Assembly: GCA_021324825.1 (NCBI GenBank)
Contig: JAJPII010000010.1
Coordinates: 62,001 to 126,000 of the forward strand
Length of the DNA: 64,000 nucleotides
Direction: 5' to 3'
Source: Spartobacteria bacterium
GTDB taxonomy: Bacteria > Verrucomicrobiota > Verrucomicrobiia > Chthoniobacterales > Chthoniobacteraceae
Part shown: positions 1 to 8,403 of the stretch, piece after piece
How positions within the stretch are numbered: the stretch's first letter is position 1
Layout: the number at the start of each line of letters is the position of its first letter
Translations under genes and position numbers: made by a program
The notes under the pieces: generated by a model
Seen by the model: the letters and a program-made list of their open reading frames with translations, nothing else
Database searches by the model: none
What the model was told of the DNA's origin: nothing

Positions 1-2128
1 TATCGGACGCAACCGCGTACGGCGAGAGAAGCAGATACCCATTGTTCTCGTCGCTGTTTGGGATCGCCGCGTTCTGGTCGATGTAAAGCGACGTGATGGT
101 GTAAGACGCCGAGGTGTCCACCGATACGCCGAGATACACCACGCCCGTTCCGCTGACCGGCAGGATGTATTGCGGATCATCGCCCACGGTCATGCCGCCC
201 GGCCAAGCGTTCACGCCGCCGCCCAGCGCCGCGCCCTGCGGGCTGATCGTGCCGAACACCACTCGCACCTTCGGGCCGCCGGCATCCGTCGCGTCCAGCA
301 CCTGGAAGGGAACCGGCCCCGCCGCCGAAGGCGCGGGAAGAGGCGGGGTGTTGCCGGTGGGCGTGCGGCTTGCGCCCGTGACGTTCGCCCGGTTCGTGGG
401 CGCGCTCGTTTTCCGTTCTCCGCCGTTGCCTCTGGCCGAGGGCTTGCGACGGCGCGCGCCGCGCAACAGCTCGACCAAATCCCGCGGCGAGAGATGCGAG
501 GCCGGGCCGAAGCCGATCTCCGTGCGCCCGGCGTCCACATCCTCGGTCACGGTCTGCACGGGCGCGTTCATCCCGGTCCATTCGGAGCGCCCGCCCGTGA
601 GATTGATCGCGTTTCCAAGCCCGATGGCCCCGCCGACCTCCGCCTCCTCGGATGTGACGCTCCCTTCATAGTATAAAATGCTGACGGCCGCATACAACAT
701 GGCCGCGACGCCCGTGGGGACCGCTTCGCCCACGTTGTAGCCGTTGAGGCAGCGGTACGTCTGCGACACGGCGTCCGTGGCCGTGTAATTCCAGATCAGC
801 GGCAGCGCGTTGGATGCGCCGAACAGCGCGGCCACGGCGGGGTCGGGCGTATTTTGCGGCGTGTACGTCGCCCATGCGTACGCGGTGGCGGGCGCCGCCT
901 TCACCTGCATCCAATCGCAGAGCGCTCCCGAGACAAGCTCGCGGGTCACTTCGCTGATGTCGCCCGGCGCGTCCGGAGGCGCCGGCGTGGAGTCGGGCGC
1001 CGTTTCCGCCGCCGAGTTGGGGTCATCGCTATTATTGCCGGCGTCCGCCGCATCCGCGGCGTCCAGGTCGACGGCATGCGTGTTTGCGACAATCGAAATA
1101 TCCCCCACGGGAATTGTCGCCATCGAACCGTCGGCTTTCTGGTACTGGCGCATCCACGGTTTCCTGGATCTCCACCAACTGAGGCAGCCAGTCGGGTTCC
1201 CCGCGCCGTCCTCCGGATTATCATCGCCGCCGTCGTCTTCCGAATTGGAGCTTCCCGGCACGGGTCTCGTAACGACGGGCTGATGCTGGTAGCTCGTGGC
1301 CGGCCCGCTCAACTCTATGGTCGCGCAGAGCGCTCCCACCTCCAGCCCGGTGGCGCCGTCGGGCTGGTAATCCTGCACGAGCGTGGTGTACGCGTCCGTA
1401 TCCACCGTCACCGTCTGCTCATAGTTGATGCAGACGCTCGGGCACACGAGGTCCTGGCGCGGCGTTATCGCAAGTCCCGTCCACGGGCTTTGCAGCGGCA
1501 CGTTCACCGCGCCCAGCGCCGACGCGCGACAAATGTTCAGCCGCGGCGCGGCCTGGCTGTAGTCCCACCAACCGATGGCGTCGGGCGTCCAGCGCAACAC
1601 CGCCTTTATAGCCTCCGCGCAGGTTATGTTCACCCGCTCGTTGGCCGGCGGGCAGACCGTGGAGACGTTGATGTCGCCGATGGCGATCGGGACGCCGCAT
1701 TTCTCGACGGCCCAGTTCAGGATCTCCGTTATCTGGTCATTGATGGAAATCGGGTTGCCGGAAATATCCTGCCCAAGTATGAGCCGCGTCCTGGGCGTCG
1801 AGACGATGGAATACACGGGCGGGCTGCCGCTCCCGGTCATCACGTTCCAGCTTTGGTGAAACACCAGTTTCTCCAGGTACCACCACGGCCCGCTGATCTT
1901 ACAGGCTTGCGATTCCGCCGCGCCCGATCCCCGCGCCGGACTTTTCGTCACGACGCCAGCAAACCACGGAGAGCCATCCCGCTCTATCGAACACGCGCCG
2001 CCGATGGAGAGGATCGGATCGGCGTCAAAATTGAGCCCGGTCTCGAAAGTGACGGCGTCCGCCGCCAGGGAACGGAGCGTCCGCCTCAGCTTATAGACCG
2101 GCCGCCCGTCTATCGTCCACACGCTCAC
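1..2128 (-). CDS. Large phage tail-hub/baseplate-like protein (partial, C-terminus beyond left edge)
   Basis: The frame is open without a stop from a GTG at 2128 to the window edge, giving 709 visible codons. The GTG overlaps the TGA of the preceding small gene (GTGA), which supports the start and coupled translation. The first 280 or so residues are beta-rich with Trp/Cys-containing stretches (for example ITEILNWAVEKCGVPIAIGD), as in central tail-hub proteins. Around residues 290-315 there is a strongly acidic Asp/Glu/Gly linker, followed by a second region and a basic Pro/Ala-rich stretch near residues 560-610. The visible C-terminal part is beta-rich again. It is the largest gene of the virion module. 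The hub assignment is inferred from size, position and general character; no catalytic motif was recognised. It could instead be a fibre-bearing tail protein. Confidence 0.7.
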   Translation of the reverse strand, partial: MSVWTIDGRPVYKLRRTLRSLAADAVTFETGLNFDADPILSIGGACSIERDGSPWFAGVVTKSPARGSGAAESQACKISGPWWYLEKLVFHQSWNVMTGSGSPPVYSIVSTPRTRLILGQDISGNPISINDQITEILNWAVEKCGVPIAIGDINVSTVCPPANERVNITCAEAIKAVLRWTPDAIGWWDYSQAAPRLNICRASALGAVNVPLQSPWTGLAITPRQDLVCPSVCINYEQTVTVDTDAYTTLVQDYQPDGATGLEVGALCATIELSGPATSYQHQPVVTRPVPGSSNSEDDGGDDNPEDGAGNPTGCLSWWRSRKPWMRQYQKADGSMATIPVGDISIVANTHAVDLDAADAADAGNNSDDPNSAAETAPDSTPAPPDAPGDISEVTRELVSGALCDWMQVKAAPATAYAWATYTPQNTPDPAVAALFGASNALPLIWNYTATDAVSQTYRCLNGYNVGEAVPTGVAAMLYAAVSILYYEGSVTSEEAEVGGAIGLGNAINLTGGRSEWTGMNAPVQTVTEDVDAGRTEIGFGPASHLSPRDLVELLRGARRRKPSARGNGGERKTSAPTNRANVTGASRTPTGNTPPLPAPSAAGPVPFQVLDATDAGGPKVRVVFGTISPQGAALGGGVNAWPGGMTVGDDPQYILPVSGTGVVYLGVSVDTSASYTITSLYIDQNAAIPNSDENNGYLLLSPYAVASD

Positions 2129-2346
2129 GGGCTGCGATGCTCCCTCGCCCACGCTTCCAGCCGCGCGATGTCGGACGCCGCCTTCGCCAGTTGCGCGTTA
2201 TGCCGGTCCGCCGTCGCGGCGTTGGCCTCCGCGATTTCGATGAGCCGCGCCAGGAGATCACTCGTGCCCGAGTCCGCGGGCGGGCTTCGCAACGCCTCCG
2301 CCGCATCGTTCAGCCGGCCCCGCTCCGCCTCGTCTTCCTCGTTCAT
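2125..2346 (-). CDS. Small helical phage protein
   Basis: A 73-residue protein that is almost entirely predicted helix, rich in Ala, Glu and Arg, with heptad-like hydrophobic spacing in its second half (LIEIAEANAATADRH). Its ATG overlaps the stop of the upstream gene (ATGA at 2343-2346) and its TGA overlaps the GTG of the large hub-like gene. It is therefore embedded in a translationally coupled chain, the best evidence that it is real. The function is unknown; a small coiled-coil assembly factor or tail chaperone would fit the position. Confidence 0.65.
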   Translation of the reverse strand: MNEEDEAERGRLNDAAEALRSPPADSGTSDLLARLIEIAEANAATADRHNAQLAKAASDIARLEAWAREHRSP

Positions 2347-2894
2347 GAGATCGCGCCCACCGCCTCGACCGTGGAGGCCGCGTTTACGGCCGCCAGTTTG
2401 GCAAACAGCGCGGCCTTCGCGGCATAGATGGCCTGTCCGTAGGCGACGATCAGCGCGCGCACGTCCGTCACGCTCGGCTGATGAACGATTCCCGCCGCAT
2501 CCACGATTGTTTGCTGGCTCGCCTCGAACCCCGCCTGGGCCGAATCGGGAAGCGCCTCCTGCGCCTCGCGCAACAACACCAGCAAATGCGCGAACTGCGC
2601 CTGGTCATTATCCGACGCGGGCAACGTCACCCCCGAGACAGTCACCCCCGCCCCAAGCGCAGCGGCATAAGCGGCGTTGAGCGCAGCGGCCTTGGCCGCG
2701 CGCGCCTGTGACAGTTGCGCCGCCGTGTCCGCAGCCGTGAGTTGATCGGCGGTGGGCTGTGCGACGGGATTGCCTTGCGAGTCCTTCAGGGACCATTTCG
2801 CGATGGCCTGAACTCCCTTGACGCTGGTCACCACGAAATCCTCGCCGGGTTGTGCGCCAGGGAAAAGCTGTTGGATTGCTGCTGCTATATTCAT
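2343..2894 (-). CDS. Phage tail-associated protein, DUF4376/XkdW-like
   Basis: A 183-residue protein. Residues 1-45 form a short N-terminal segment ending in a KDSQGN turn. The rest is Ala-rich helix with a central GVTVSGVTLPASDNDQAQF segment, which resembles the DUF4376/XkdW type of domain found next to tail fibres. Both ends are tied to neighbours by ATGA overlaps: its ATG sits in the stop of the appendage gene and its own stop overlaps the small helical gene. A tail-fibre accessory or assembly role is inferred from this placement. The domain match is by eye only. Confidence 0.6.
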   Translation of the reverse strand: MNIAAAIQQLFPGAQPGEDFVVTSVKGVQAIAKWSLKDSQGNPVAQPTADQLTAADTAAQLSQARAAKAAALNAAYAAALGAGVTVSGVTLPASDNDQAQFAHLLVLLREAQEALPDSAQAGFEASQQTIVDAAGIVHQPSVTDVRALIVAYGQAIYAAKAALFAKLAAVNAASTVEAVGAIS

Positions 2895-3823
2895 GCGATT
2901 TGAGTGATTGTCAGGCAGTTATAAGCGCCGTGATACACCGACCCGCTGCCGCCGGCGGTATAATACATGGCGCGGAATTGAAGAACCTTGGAGCCGCCGG
3001 TCTGGAACTGGAAATTGAACGTGTCTATGAATGTATCCGTGCAATTCTCCCGCTGGGCCTGCATTATCGTGGCGCCTTCCGTGGTTTCCGCGGCGTAGGG
3101 AGACGCCCTGAACGGCGTCGCCCCCAGCCCCGCAACGTCGCCATCCATCGCGAAAAACCAGCCGATCATGTATTTGCCGGCGGGCAGTGTCAGCAGCCCC
3201 GCACCGTTATCCCACGGCGTTCCGCCGAAATCATTTTGGACGACCGTGTCGTAAAACAACTGCATGTCGATATTGGGAGCGGCGGGTTGCGCCGACGAAT
3301 TTTGCAGGATGAGCGTTTTGGCTGTCGCCGCGTTCTTCAGCGCGTAACGCGCGTCGCTCTGGCCAGTGGTGAAGTAAGGCGCGGCGCCGCCGCCCTGCGC
3401 GCCGTCCTCGACGACAGCCAGGATGGCTCCGCCGGCGGTGTAGATTTTCGCGGGATCGTCGGTCGTCACCACGCTAAGCACCAGCCAGTACGTTCCGGCG
3501 GGAATGGACGTGTCCTCATTCGTCAATGCGATGAGGGCGTGTTGCCGGGCGCCGGAATCCCAGGTCGCCTGCGTCGTGGTGTCGTCGAACGTCGAGACGG
3601 TCTTGCTGACCAGCGGCGCGCCGATCTTGTTCGCCAGTTCCTTTATCTCCAGGGTCAGGCTCTGCACGTTCGCCACGCTCTGGATGCCGCCCTGGCCGAG
3701 GCCAATCTGGAACACCACGTCCGTGCCGCGCCAGATGGAAGGCGCGGCGGAGGTCGCCAGGTCGATCAACTGCTCCTGCGTGAATCCTCCGAATAGTCGT
3801 ATGGCTGGTTCGCTTATAGTCAT
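2891..3823 (-). CDS. Phage appendage/receptor-binding-like protein
   Basis: A 310-residue protein with a modular tail-appendage layout. Residues 1-120 resemble an upper-baseplate (BppU-type) N-domain, including the stretch IWRGTDVVFQIGLGQGG. Next come a Gly-rich linker and the segment QSDARYALKNA, a motif common in tail-fibre stems. Residues 180-310 are a beta-rich C-terminal domain (TLPAGKYMIGWFFAMDGD through a Gly/Tyr-rich end) compatible with a C1q/TNF-like receptor-binding head. It lies between a small tail protein and the DUF4376-like gene. What it would bind cannot be told from sequence. Confidence 0.65.
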   Translation of the reverse strand: MTISEPAIRLFGGFTQEQLIDLATSAAPSIWRGTDVVFQIGLGQGGIQSVANVQSLTLEIKELANKIGAPLVSKTVSTFDDTTTQATWDSGARQHALIALTNEDTSIPAGTYWLVLSVVTTDDPAKIYTAGGAILAVVEDGAQGGGAAPYFTTGQSDARYALKNAATAKTLILQNSSAQPAAPNIDMQLFYDTVVQNDFGGTPWDNGAGLLTLPAGKYMIGWFFAMDGDVAGLGATPFRASPYAAETTEGATIMQAQRENCTDTFIDTFNFQFQTGGSKVLQFRAMYYTAGGSGSVYHGAYNCLTITQIA

Positions 3824-3826
3824 AAA

Positions 3827-4237
3827 TTAGCTTGGCGTTGTTGTCATGAGTCCTCCGACGAGGGTATAACTATGCACGGTGGTCAGTCCTATCTGCGGCG
3901 TCATATCCTGGGACTGGATGACGCCGGCCGTGAGGTAACGAAGCACCTTCTGCCCGTTGCTTTTCAGCGCGATGAACGTCACCACGCCGGAATCGGGCAG
4001 ATCGCTCTCGTGCATCAGCAGGAATACATCCGCCGCGTCCTGGGTGGGAAAGTTGCGAATGACGGAGAAGCTGCAAGTAGTCAGCTTGTTGGCGCGGTTG
4101 ATGGGCGACGCTTGCTCCGAACGGAGCGGTTCGACGACCTGGATTTTCCGGCGCACGGAAAAACGCAGGCCGGTAAGCCCGAGTCCGCCCGAAGGCGTGC
4201 CGTCCACCAGTTTGTAGCCTCCTATGTTTACGAGCAT
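3827..4237 (-). CDS. Small phage tail structural protein
   Basis: A 136-residue protein without recognisable catalytic motifs, predicted mainly beta-strand. It starts inside the last codons of the tube-like gene (10-bp overlap) and ends 3 bp before the appendage gene. Size and position directly after a tube-like protein suggest a tail or baseplate connector. No signal peptide or membrane segment is visible. I cannot name a family. Confidence 0.55.
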   Translation of the reverse strand: MLVNIGGYKLVDGTPSGGLGLTGLRFSVRRKIQVVEPLRSEQASPINRANKLTTCSFSVIRNFPTQDAADVFLLMHESDLPDSGVVTFIALKSNGQKVLRYLTAGVIQSQDMTPQIGLTTVHSYTLVGGLMTTTPS

Positions 4238-5151
4238 GTGAGAGTAAAGAGTTCATTGGCCGCGCCTGCGGTCCACGTCCGGCGCTGAACGAATGCTATC
4301 TCCCCCTGGCGCAAGCGGGCGGTCGAATAGTGCAGGAGACTGTCCTTCGGCCCGACGTTCTTCAACGTGGCGTTGAGCGTTCCTCCCGTTATGACCAGGT
4401 CGCGCCCCGCCGCCGCCAGCGAGCCGCCTATGGGAATCGCGTTCGGCCCCTGGAGATTCATCAAGCCGTCGATCTGCGTCTCGGTCAGGTTCGCGGGCTT
4501 GAATTTCGCCGCGACGGTCATCGACTGGAGGATGATGTTCACGACGCCGAAGCTGTCGACGCCCGCGTTCCAGAGTTTCAGCGGATTGGATAGCACGAAG
4601 CCGTCTATCGACAACATCGTGTCGTACGGCGCGCCGCCCCAGGCCGCGGTGTAGAGGTCGCTGATGTTCCTGCTCTCGTCGAAACTGGCGTCGGCGAAGG
4701 CGCTCGCGGCCATCGTGCGAAAATAGGCGGGGTCGGCCGGCCCCTTGGCGGGATCGCCCAGACACGTCCACGTCATTTCCCCGAAGAGCGCGTCGGCCCC
4801 GGCCTTGAGCGTGATGTCGGGCGTCCGCGTAAGCGCGGCGTTCGGGTAAGTTATCTGCTCGCCCGAAAAGGGGATGATGACCAGCGGCAGCTTGTTAGTG
4901 GAGTCAAAGAGCGGCTGTCCGATTTTTGCAACGCCGTAAGGCCAGTATTTGGTCATGTCGTCGAGTTGCGAAGCCGGCGTTCCGCTCACCTCGGCCATCT
5001 GCGACTTCAAGCGCTCGTCGATCTCCGCGCCGTTGACCTCCGCCTTGAATGTCTCGCGTTTTACGGGATTGCCGAGATCGCCTTTGAAGTAATACGAACG
5101 GCCGTTCCAGATGACGATGGCCGGGCCGGTAATGAGGGATGGCATATTCAT
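4228..5151 (-). CDS. Probable phage tail tube (major tail) protein
   Basis: A 307-residue protein. The ATG at 5151 is chosen because it overlaps the TGA of the preceding gene (ATGA); the frame stays open further upstream, but that part is only the complement-frame shadow of the upstream gene. The protein is beta-rich with two halves of similar character, as in long-tailed phage tube proteins with a decorating domain. A segment near residues 200-230 (SIDGFVLSNPLKLWNAGVDS) alternates hydrophobic and polar residues. It follows a terminator-like gene, where the tube gene is expected when no sheath is present. The assignment is by position and composition. Confidence 0.55.
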   Translation of the reverse strand: MNMPSLITGPAIVIWNGRSYYFKGDLGNPVKRETFKAEVNGAEIDERLKSQMAEVSGTPASQLDDMTKYWPYGVAKIGQPLFDSTNKLPLVIIPFSGEQITYPNAALTRTPDITLKAGADALFGEMTWTCLGDPAKGPADPAYFRTMAASAFADASFDESRNISDLYTAAWGGAPYDTMLSIDGFVLSNPLKLWNAGVDSFGVVNIILQSMTVAAKFKPANLTETQIDGLMNLQGPNAIPIGGSLAAAGRDLVITGGTLNATLKNVGPKDSLLHYSTARLRQGEIAFVQRRTWTAGAANELFTLTCS

Positions 5152-5846
5152 AGGATTGCAACTGCTGTGACGTTCGATCCGGAAAAGCCCGCGAGATAGG
5201 CCGCGGCGCGCACTTTGCAGGGGCCGGATACGGTGAAGGATGCGCTGTAAGACTCCGCCGACGGAGAGGGATAGCCGCCATCCAGCGAGTAACGGATGGA
5301 CGCGCCCGCCGTGGCGCAGGCGAGGGATATTTGCGAGCCGGAAACGCTGATGGAAACAGGCGCGACGCGCGCTTGCGGCGGCAAGGCGAAGCGGCGCGAG
5401 AAGCGGCAGTCGTAGGTGATCCTGCCCGCAGCGGGCGCCGCCGGTTTGAGAGCCTCCTGCCCCGCCGTGATGGCGACGTTCTCGATAACGAACTGGTGCA
5501 GCGCCCCGATGACGGCCAGCGCCACGTCTTCCGCGCTCCTCCCCGTGCCGGACGGCCCCATGTTTATCGCGGGGTTCTCGATGACCCGGACGATGATCGC
5601 GGCGTCGAACACCGGCCCCGGCAGATTCGGCTCCGGGACTTCCGCGGAGGGCATGCGCACCGTGCAGGTGACGCCGCACTTGCCGCCCGTGAGCGCCTGG
5701 CCGGAGAGCGCGTCCTCCAGCCGGGTTTGCAACAACACCGCCTCGGAGGCGGAGCGCGGGCGCTCCACGAACACCGCGATGTCGCTGAATGAACTGCCCA
5801 GCCGCGCGGCGCAGTCCAGTTGGAATTGTTCCAGTTCGCTGCTCAT
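5148..5846 (-). CDS. Phage tail-terminator-like protein fused to a CHB_HEX_C-type beta domain
   Basis: A 232-residue protein. Residues 1-160 look like a head-tail joining or tail-terminator protein (compare Mu gp37 position), with a helical start and a beta core. Residues about 165-232 look like the C-terminal domain of chitobiases/hexosaminidases (CHB_HEX_C), with the signature ASIRYSLDGGYPSPSA followed by strands and AAAYLAGFSGS. Such domains are non-catalytic beta modules, and here it may decorate the tail. Overlaps of 4 bp link it to the gp36-like gene upstream and the tube-like gene downstream. The fusion is unusual for a terminator protein. Confidence 0.6.
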   Translation of the reverse strand: MSSELEQFQLDCAARLGSSFSDIAVFVERPRSASEAVLLQTRLEDALSGQALTGGKCGVTCTVRMPSAEVPEPNLPGPVFDAAIIVRVIENPAINMGPSGTGRSAEDVALAVIGALHQFVIENVAITAGQEALKPAAPAAGRITYDCRFSRRFALPPQARVAPVSISVSGSQISLACATAGASIRYSLDGGYPSPSAESYSASFTVSGPCKVRAAAYLAGFSGSNVTAVAIL

Positions 5847-6292
5847 AGCCCGCTTAGCTTGTTGCGAGTGAGGAGGCGCTTGCCCGTGCTGGCGACTTCA
5901 ACGGCGTTGTCGGCTTGCATCTCCGCCGCGCCCGCGGGCGCGTCGGGCGTTTCAAAGCGTATTTTTTCGTCGTTGATCCGGTTTAAATAGCCGCGGTCGG
6001 CGTCAGCCTGCCCCTTCTCATAGGGACTCATCTCCATCTCGATGTAGTCTTTCAAACGCAGCGTTACCATGCGGATGGCGAGGCCCTTCAGGCTGTTCGG
6101 AATCTTTGTTGCATCCTGGTCGAGCCGGTTGCCGCTCGATACGCAGGCGCGCAACGTGGCGGTCACGTCGGCTACCATCTCCGGCACGGGATCGGCTTCG
6201 CCCCGCGCGGCGGCAAGCGATTGCACGGAGGCGAAGATCGCGGAGTTCTTCCCGGTCTTCACCAGGTCTTCGGTTACGGTTGTCCAGTTCAT
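5843..6292 (-). CDS. Mu gp36-like head completion protein (DUF1320-like)
   Basis: A 149-residue, largely helical protein following the major capsid gene by 45 bp. The position matches Mu gp36 (DUF1320). The segment LAIRMVTLRLKDYIEMEMSP and the Asp/Arg-rich stretch after it resemble that family's C-terminal half. Family members form part of the head-tail connector. Its stop overlaps the ATG of the terminator-like gene. The match is by position and pattern, without a search. Confidence 0.6.
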   Translation of the reverse strand: MNWTTVTEDLVKTGKNSAIFASVQSLAAARGEADPVPEMVADVTATLRACVSSGNRLDQDATKIPNSLKGLAIRMVTLRLKDYIEMEMSPYEKGQADADRGYLNRINDEKIRFETPDAPAGAAEMQADNAVEVASTGKRLLTRNKLSGL

Positions 6293-6337
6293 GGCGGGAG
6301 GGGAGGCGCGAGAATACCCCGCGCCTCCCGTGAATGC

Positions 6338-7330
6338 CTAGTTGATGTTCAGACGGAACGTGCCGACGGTGGCCACGGCGACGATGTTGGAATACAACTC
6401 GACCGTGACATCCACGAGCTTCGCGCTGACTTGCTGCACATAGACGCGGAACCTGCCGCCGCCTTCCGCGGGCGTGATGAACCGCTTCAGGTTGCTTGGG
6501 TCCTCCAGCCCCGCGCCCTCCTCGCCGTAGAAGCCGACGACCGAGTCGGGCACGACCTTGACCTTGCTGGAGACGGTCTGCTGGTAACGCTCCTTGCTGA
6601 TCTTCACGCCGTCCAGGCCGAGGAACGCCGCGAGTTGATCGGGCGCCTGCATGGCGGATGCGAACCCGCCCGCGGTGTTCTGCGCCCGGTGCGCGAGGCC
6701 GCGCTTGTTCCAAGCCACTTCGCCGTAGAGCACCCGGTTCGGCCGGATGCCGCTGTTGTCCGTGGCGGAGATGAGCGCGGTGAGCACGTCCTGGTCCGGG
6801 TCTTTGCCAACGCTCGTGTCCCACGTCAACGCCGTGCCGGCCCCGGTGAGGGCGGTGAGCGCTCCCACCGCCCGGCGCAACTCGTTGCGAAGCAGCCGGC
6901 GCATGATGCGGGCCGTCGCGAGTTGCTGGGCGCGGTCGAGGTCGGGATACTGGTCGAGATCGAGCCGGATGGTCAGCCCCTTGTTGATGGTCTTGGCCTG
7001 GGCGTCTTCGCCGCGGTATTCGATCCGCTTGAAGTCCGCGTCGATGGCGCGCGTGTCGTCGACTTCCGAGTAGAACTCCTCCGCGTTCTTGTATTTCTTG
7101 AACTCGAAGAGCCTGCCCGGTGCGTCCACCGGCGGCGCGATGAAGTCGAGCGTGGCCTGGATGTTGTTCGGATCCCGCCAGCCGACCAGGTAAGTCGTCA
7201 GCGGCTCCGAATAGTAGGTTTCCGCGAAACGGGATTCGTTCGCGAGGTAGATTTCTCCGGGAACCAGGCTGCCGCCATTATCGCGCGGCAGCGAAGCTCC
7301 GGGAACGGTGAATTTGTCGAGTGTCTTCAT
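6338..7330 (-). CDS. Phage major capsid protein
   Basis: A 330-residue protein directly after the protease/scaffold and decoration genes, where the HK97-fold capsid protein of Mu-like and similar phages lies. It has a disordered N-terminal arm, a helical spine-like segment around residues 125-155 (RAQQLATARIMRRLLRNELR), and a beta-rich C-terminal part ending in a short strand. The sequence RPNRVLYGEVAWN around residue 200 is typical of P-domain regions of this group (DUF-type capsid proteins). The leader TATAA-ATG shows no Shine-Dalgarno match. The 20-bp gap to the decoration gene suggests coupled translation. Confidence 0.75.
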   Translation of the reverse strand: MKTLDKFTVPGASLPRDNGGSLVPGEIYLANESRFAETYYSEPLTTYLVGWRDPNNIQATLDFIAPPVDAPGRLFEFKKYKNAEEFYSEVDDTRAIDADFKRIEYRGEDAQAKTINKGLTIRLDLDQYPDLDRAQQLATARIMRRLLRNELRRAVGALTALTGAGTALTWDTSVGKDPDQDVLTALISATDNSGIRPNRVLYGEVAWNKRGLAHRAQNTAGGFASAMQAPDQLAAFLGLDGVKISKERYQQTVSSKVKVVPDSVVGFYGEEGAGLEDPSNLKRFITPAEGGGRFRVYVQQVSAKLVDVTVELYSNIVAVATVGTFRLNIN

Positions 7331-7350
7331 TTATAGGTTGGGTTGCTGAG

Positions 7351-7866
7351 TTAGCTGGGAATTGCAGTGGGCCGGGGCAGTGTCGGGTCGAATTCGATGA
7401 CGTCCCCCGCCGCGCCCGCCATGAGCGCGCGCCCGAAGACGTAGGCCGTGCCGCCGCCGTGCAAGGGCAGGGTCTTGGCGCAGCCGTTGTCGTCTGCGAC
7501 CAGGAAGTCGCCTTCGTTCACGTTCGAGTTGAGGACGACCTTCCTCGTTTCTTCCGCCGCGCCGAAAAGGGCGATGGCTACGGGAATGGTCAGATCATCC
7601 GCGCCGCCGACCGCGAGGGTCGTGTCGCGGAAGACGCCGATTGGGATATCCGCGTGGCCGGCGATATCCGCGTGCTGGTTGTCGCTCCCCATCTTCGCGA
7701 GCAGGAAATACGCGGGGATGGGGTTGTCCGGCAACCGGCTGATGAATTCCTCGTGCGTCCCCTCGGCGATGTTGGCGAAGAGGCGCTCTCCGGTTCCCGG
7801 CTTCCCGGGCCGCCGGCGCAGAATGAACGCGGCGAGAAGAGCGGTTGCTAGTATTATGGCAAGCAT
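7351..7866 (-). CDS. Capsid decoration/cement-like protein with an N-terminal membrane helix
   Basis: A 171-residue protein. Residues 1-17 are a clear hydrophobic helix (MLAIILATALLAAF) followed by Arg-rich IRRRP, a membrane-anchor signature. The remainder resembles DUF2190-type capsid cement proteins: a small beta fold with VNEGDFLVADDNGCAKTL near residues 115-135. The start is well supported by an AAGGAG Shine-Dalgarno 6 bp upstream of the ATG. The hydrophobic leader is therefore probably translated and not an annotation artefact. The gene sits between scaffold and capsid genes. Decoration proteins normally lack such an anchor; the protein may be host-membrane-tethered or processed. Confidence 0.65.
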   Translation of the reverse strand: MLAIILATALLAAFILRRRPGKPGTGERLFANIAEGTHEEFISRLPDNPIPAYFLLAKMGSDNQHADIAGHADIPIGVFRDTTLAVGGADDLTIPVAIALFGAAEETRKVVLNSNVNEGDFLVADDNGCAKTLPLHGGGTAYVFGRALMAGAAGDVIEFDPTLPRPTAIPS

Positions 7867-7893
7867 GTTTTTCTCCTTGGTGTTGCGCCGCGG

Positions 7894-8403
7894 CTAAGCC
7901 TTGGCGGGTTGTTTCATGTTCGCGAAGAGTTCCGGCCTGTCCTTGCGGACCCGCGCGAAGGCGGTGTCGTAGTCTTCACGGTTCTGGTCCATGCGCGCGT
8001 TCACCAGAGTCAACACCGCGGTCGCGGCGTCGCTGGATTCCTTGCGCTGTCCCAAATTCGCTGTGTGGGCCGCGCCGGTTTTAAAGACGGGCGGCTTGCT
8101 GGCCAGCTCGGCGGCGCGCGCGGCGAACTCGTCTCCCGCGTTGCAAAGCTCGGCAAGCGTCTTTTCCTTTTCCGCGAGCGTGACGCGGCCCTGCGAGATG
8201 GCGTTGCTTACCAGCAACTCCACGCGGGCTTTCCGCTCCTCCGCGAACGCGGTTTCCACAGCGGCGCGGGCGTTTTTTTCGTTCTCAAGTTCCGGCTCGC
8301 CGAGCCGCTTCATCACTTCGGCGAGTTTCTCCTTCACCTGTTCTTCGGTTGCGTCGTCGGCCAGGCCGAGCAGTTTTGTTAGCCACGGGGGCAGTGTTTT
8401 CAT
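7894..8403 (-). CDS. Nested in-frame scaffold protein start (Mu gpZ-like)
   Basis: Within the protease gene an in-frame ATG at 8403 (MKTLPPWLTKLLGLADD) is preceded by AAGGA with a 4-bp spacer. That would yield a 169-residue protein containing only the coiled-coil scaffold region. Mu makes its scaffold gpZ from an internal start of gene I in the same way. The internal start and ribosome site are seen directly; that they are used is inferred. Confidence 0.6.
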   Translation of the reverse strand: MKTLPPWLTKLLGLADDATEEQVKEKLAEVMKRLGEPELENEKNARAAVETAFAEERKARVELLVSNAISQGRVTLAEKEKTLAELCNAGDEFAARAAELASKPPVFKTGAAHTANLGQRKESSDAATAVLTLVNARMDQNREDYDTAFARVRKDRPELFANMKQPAKA

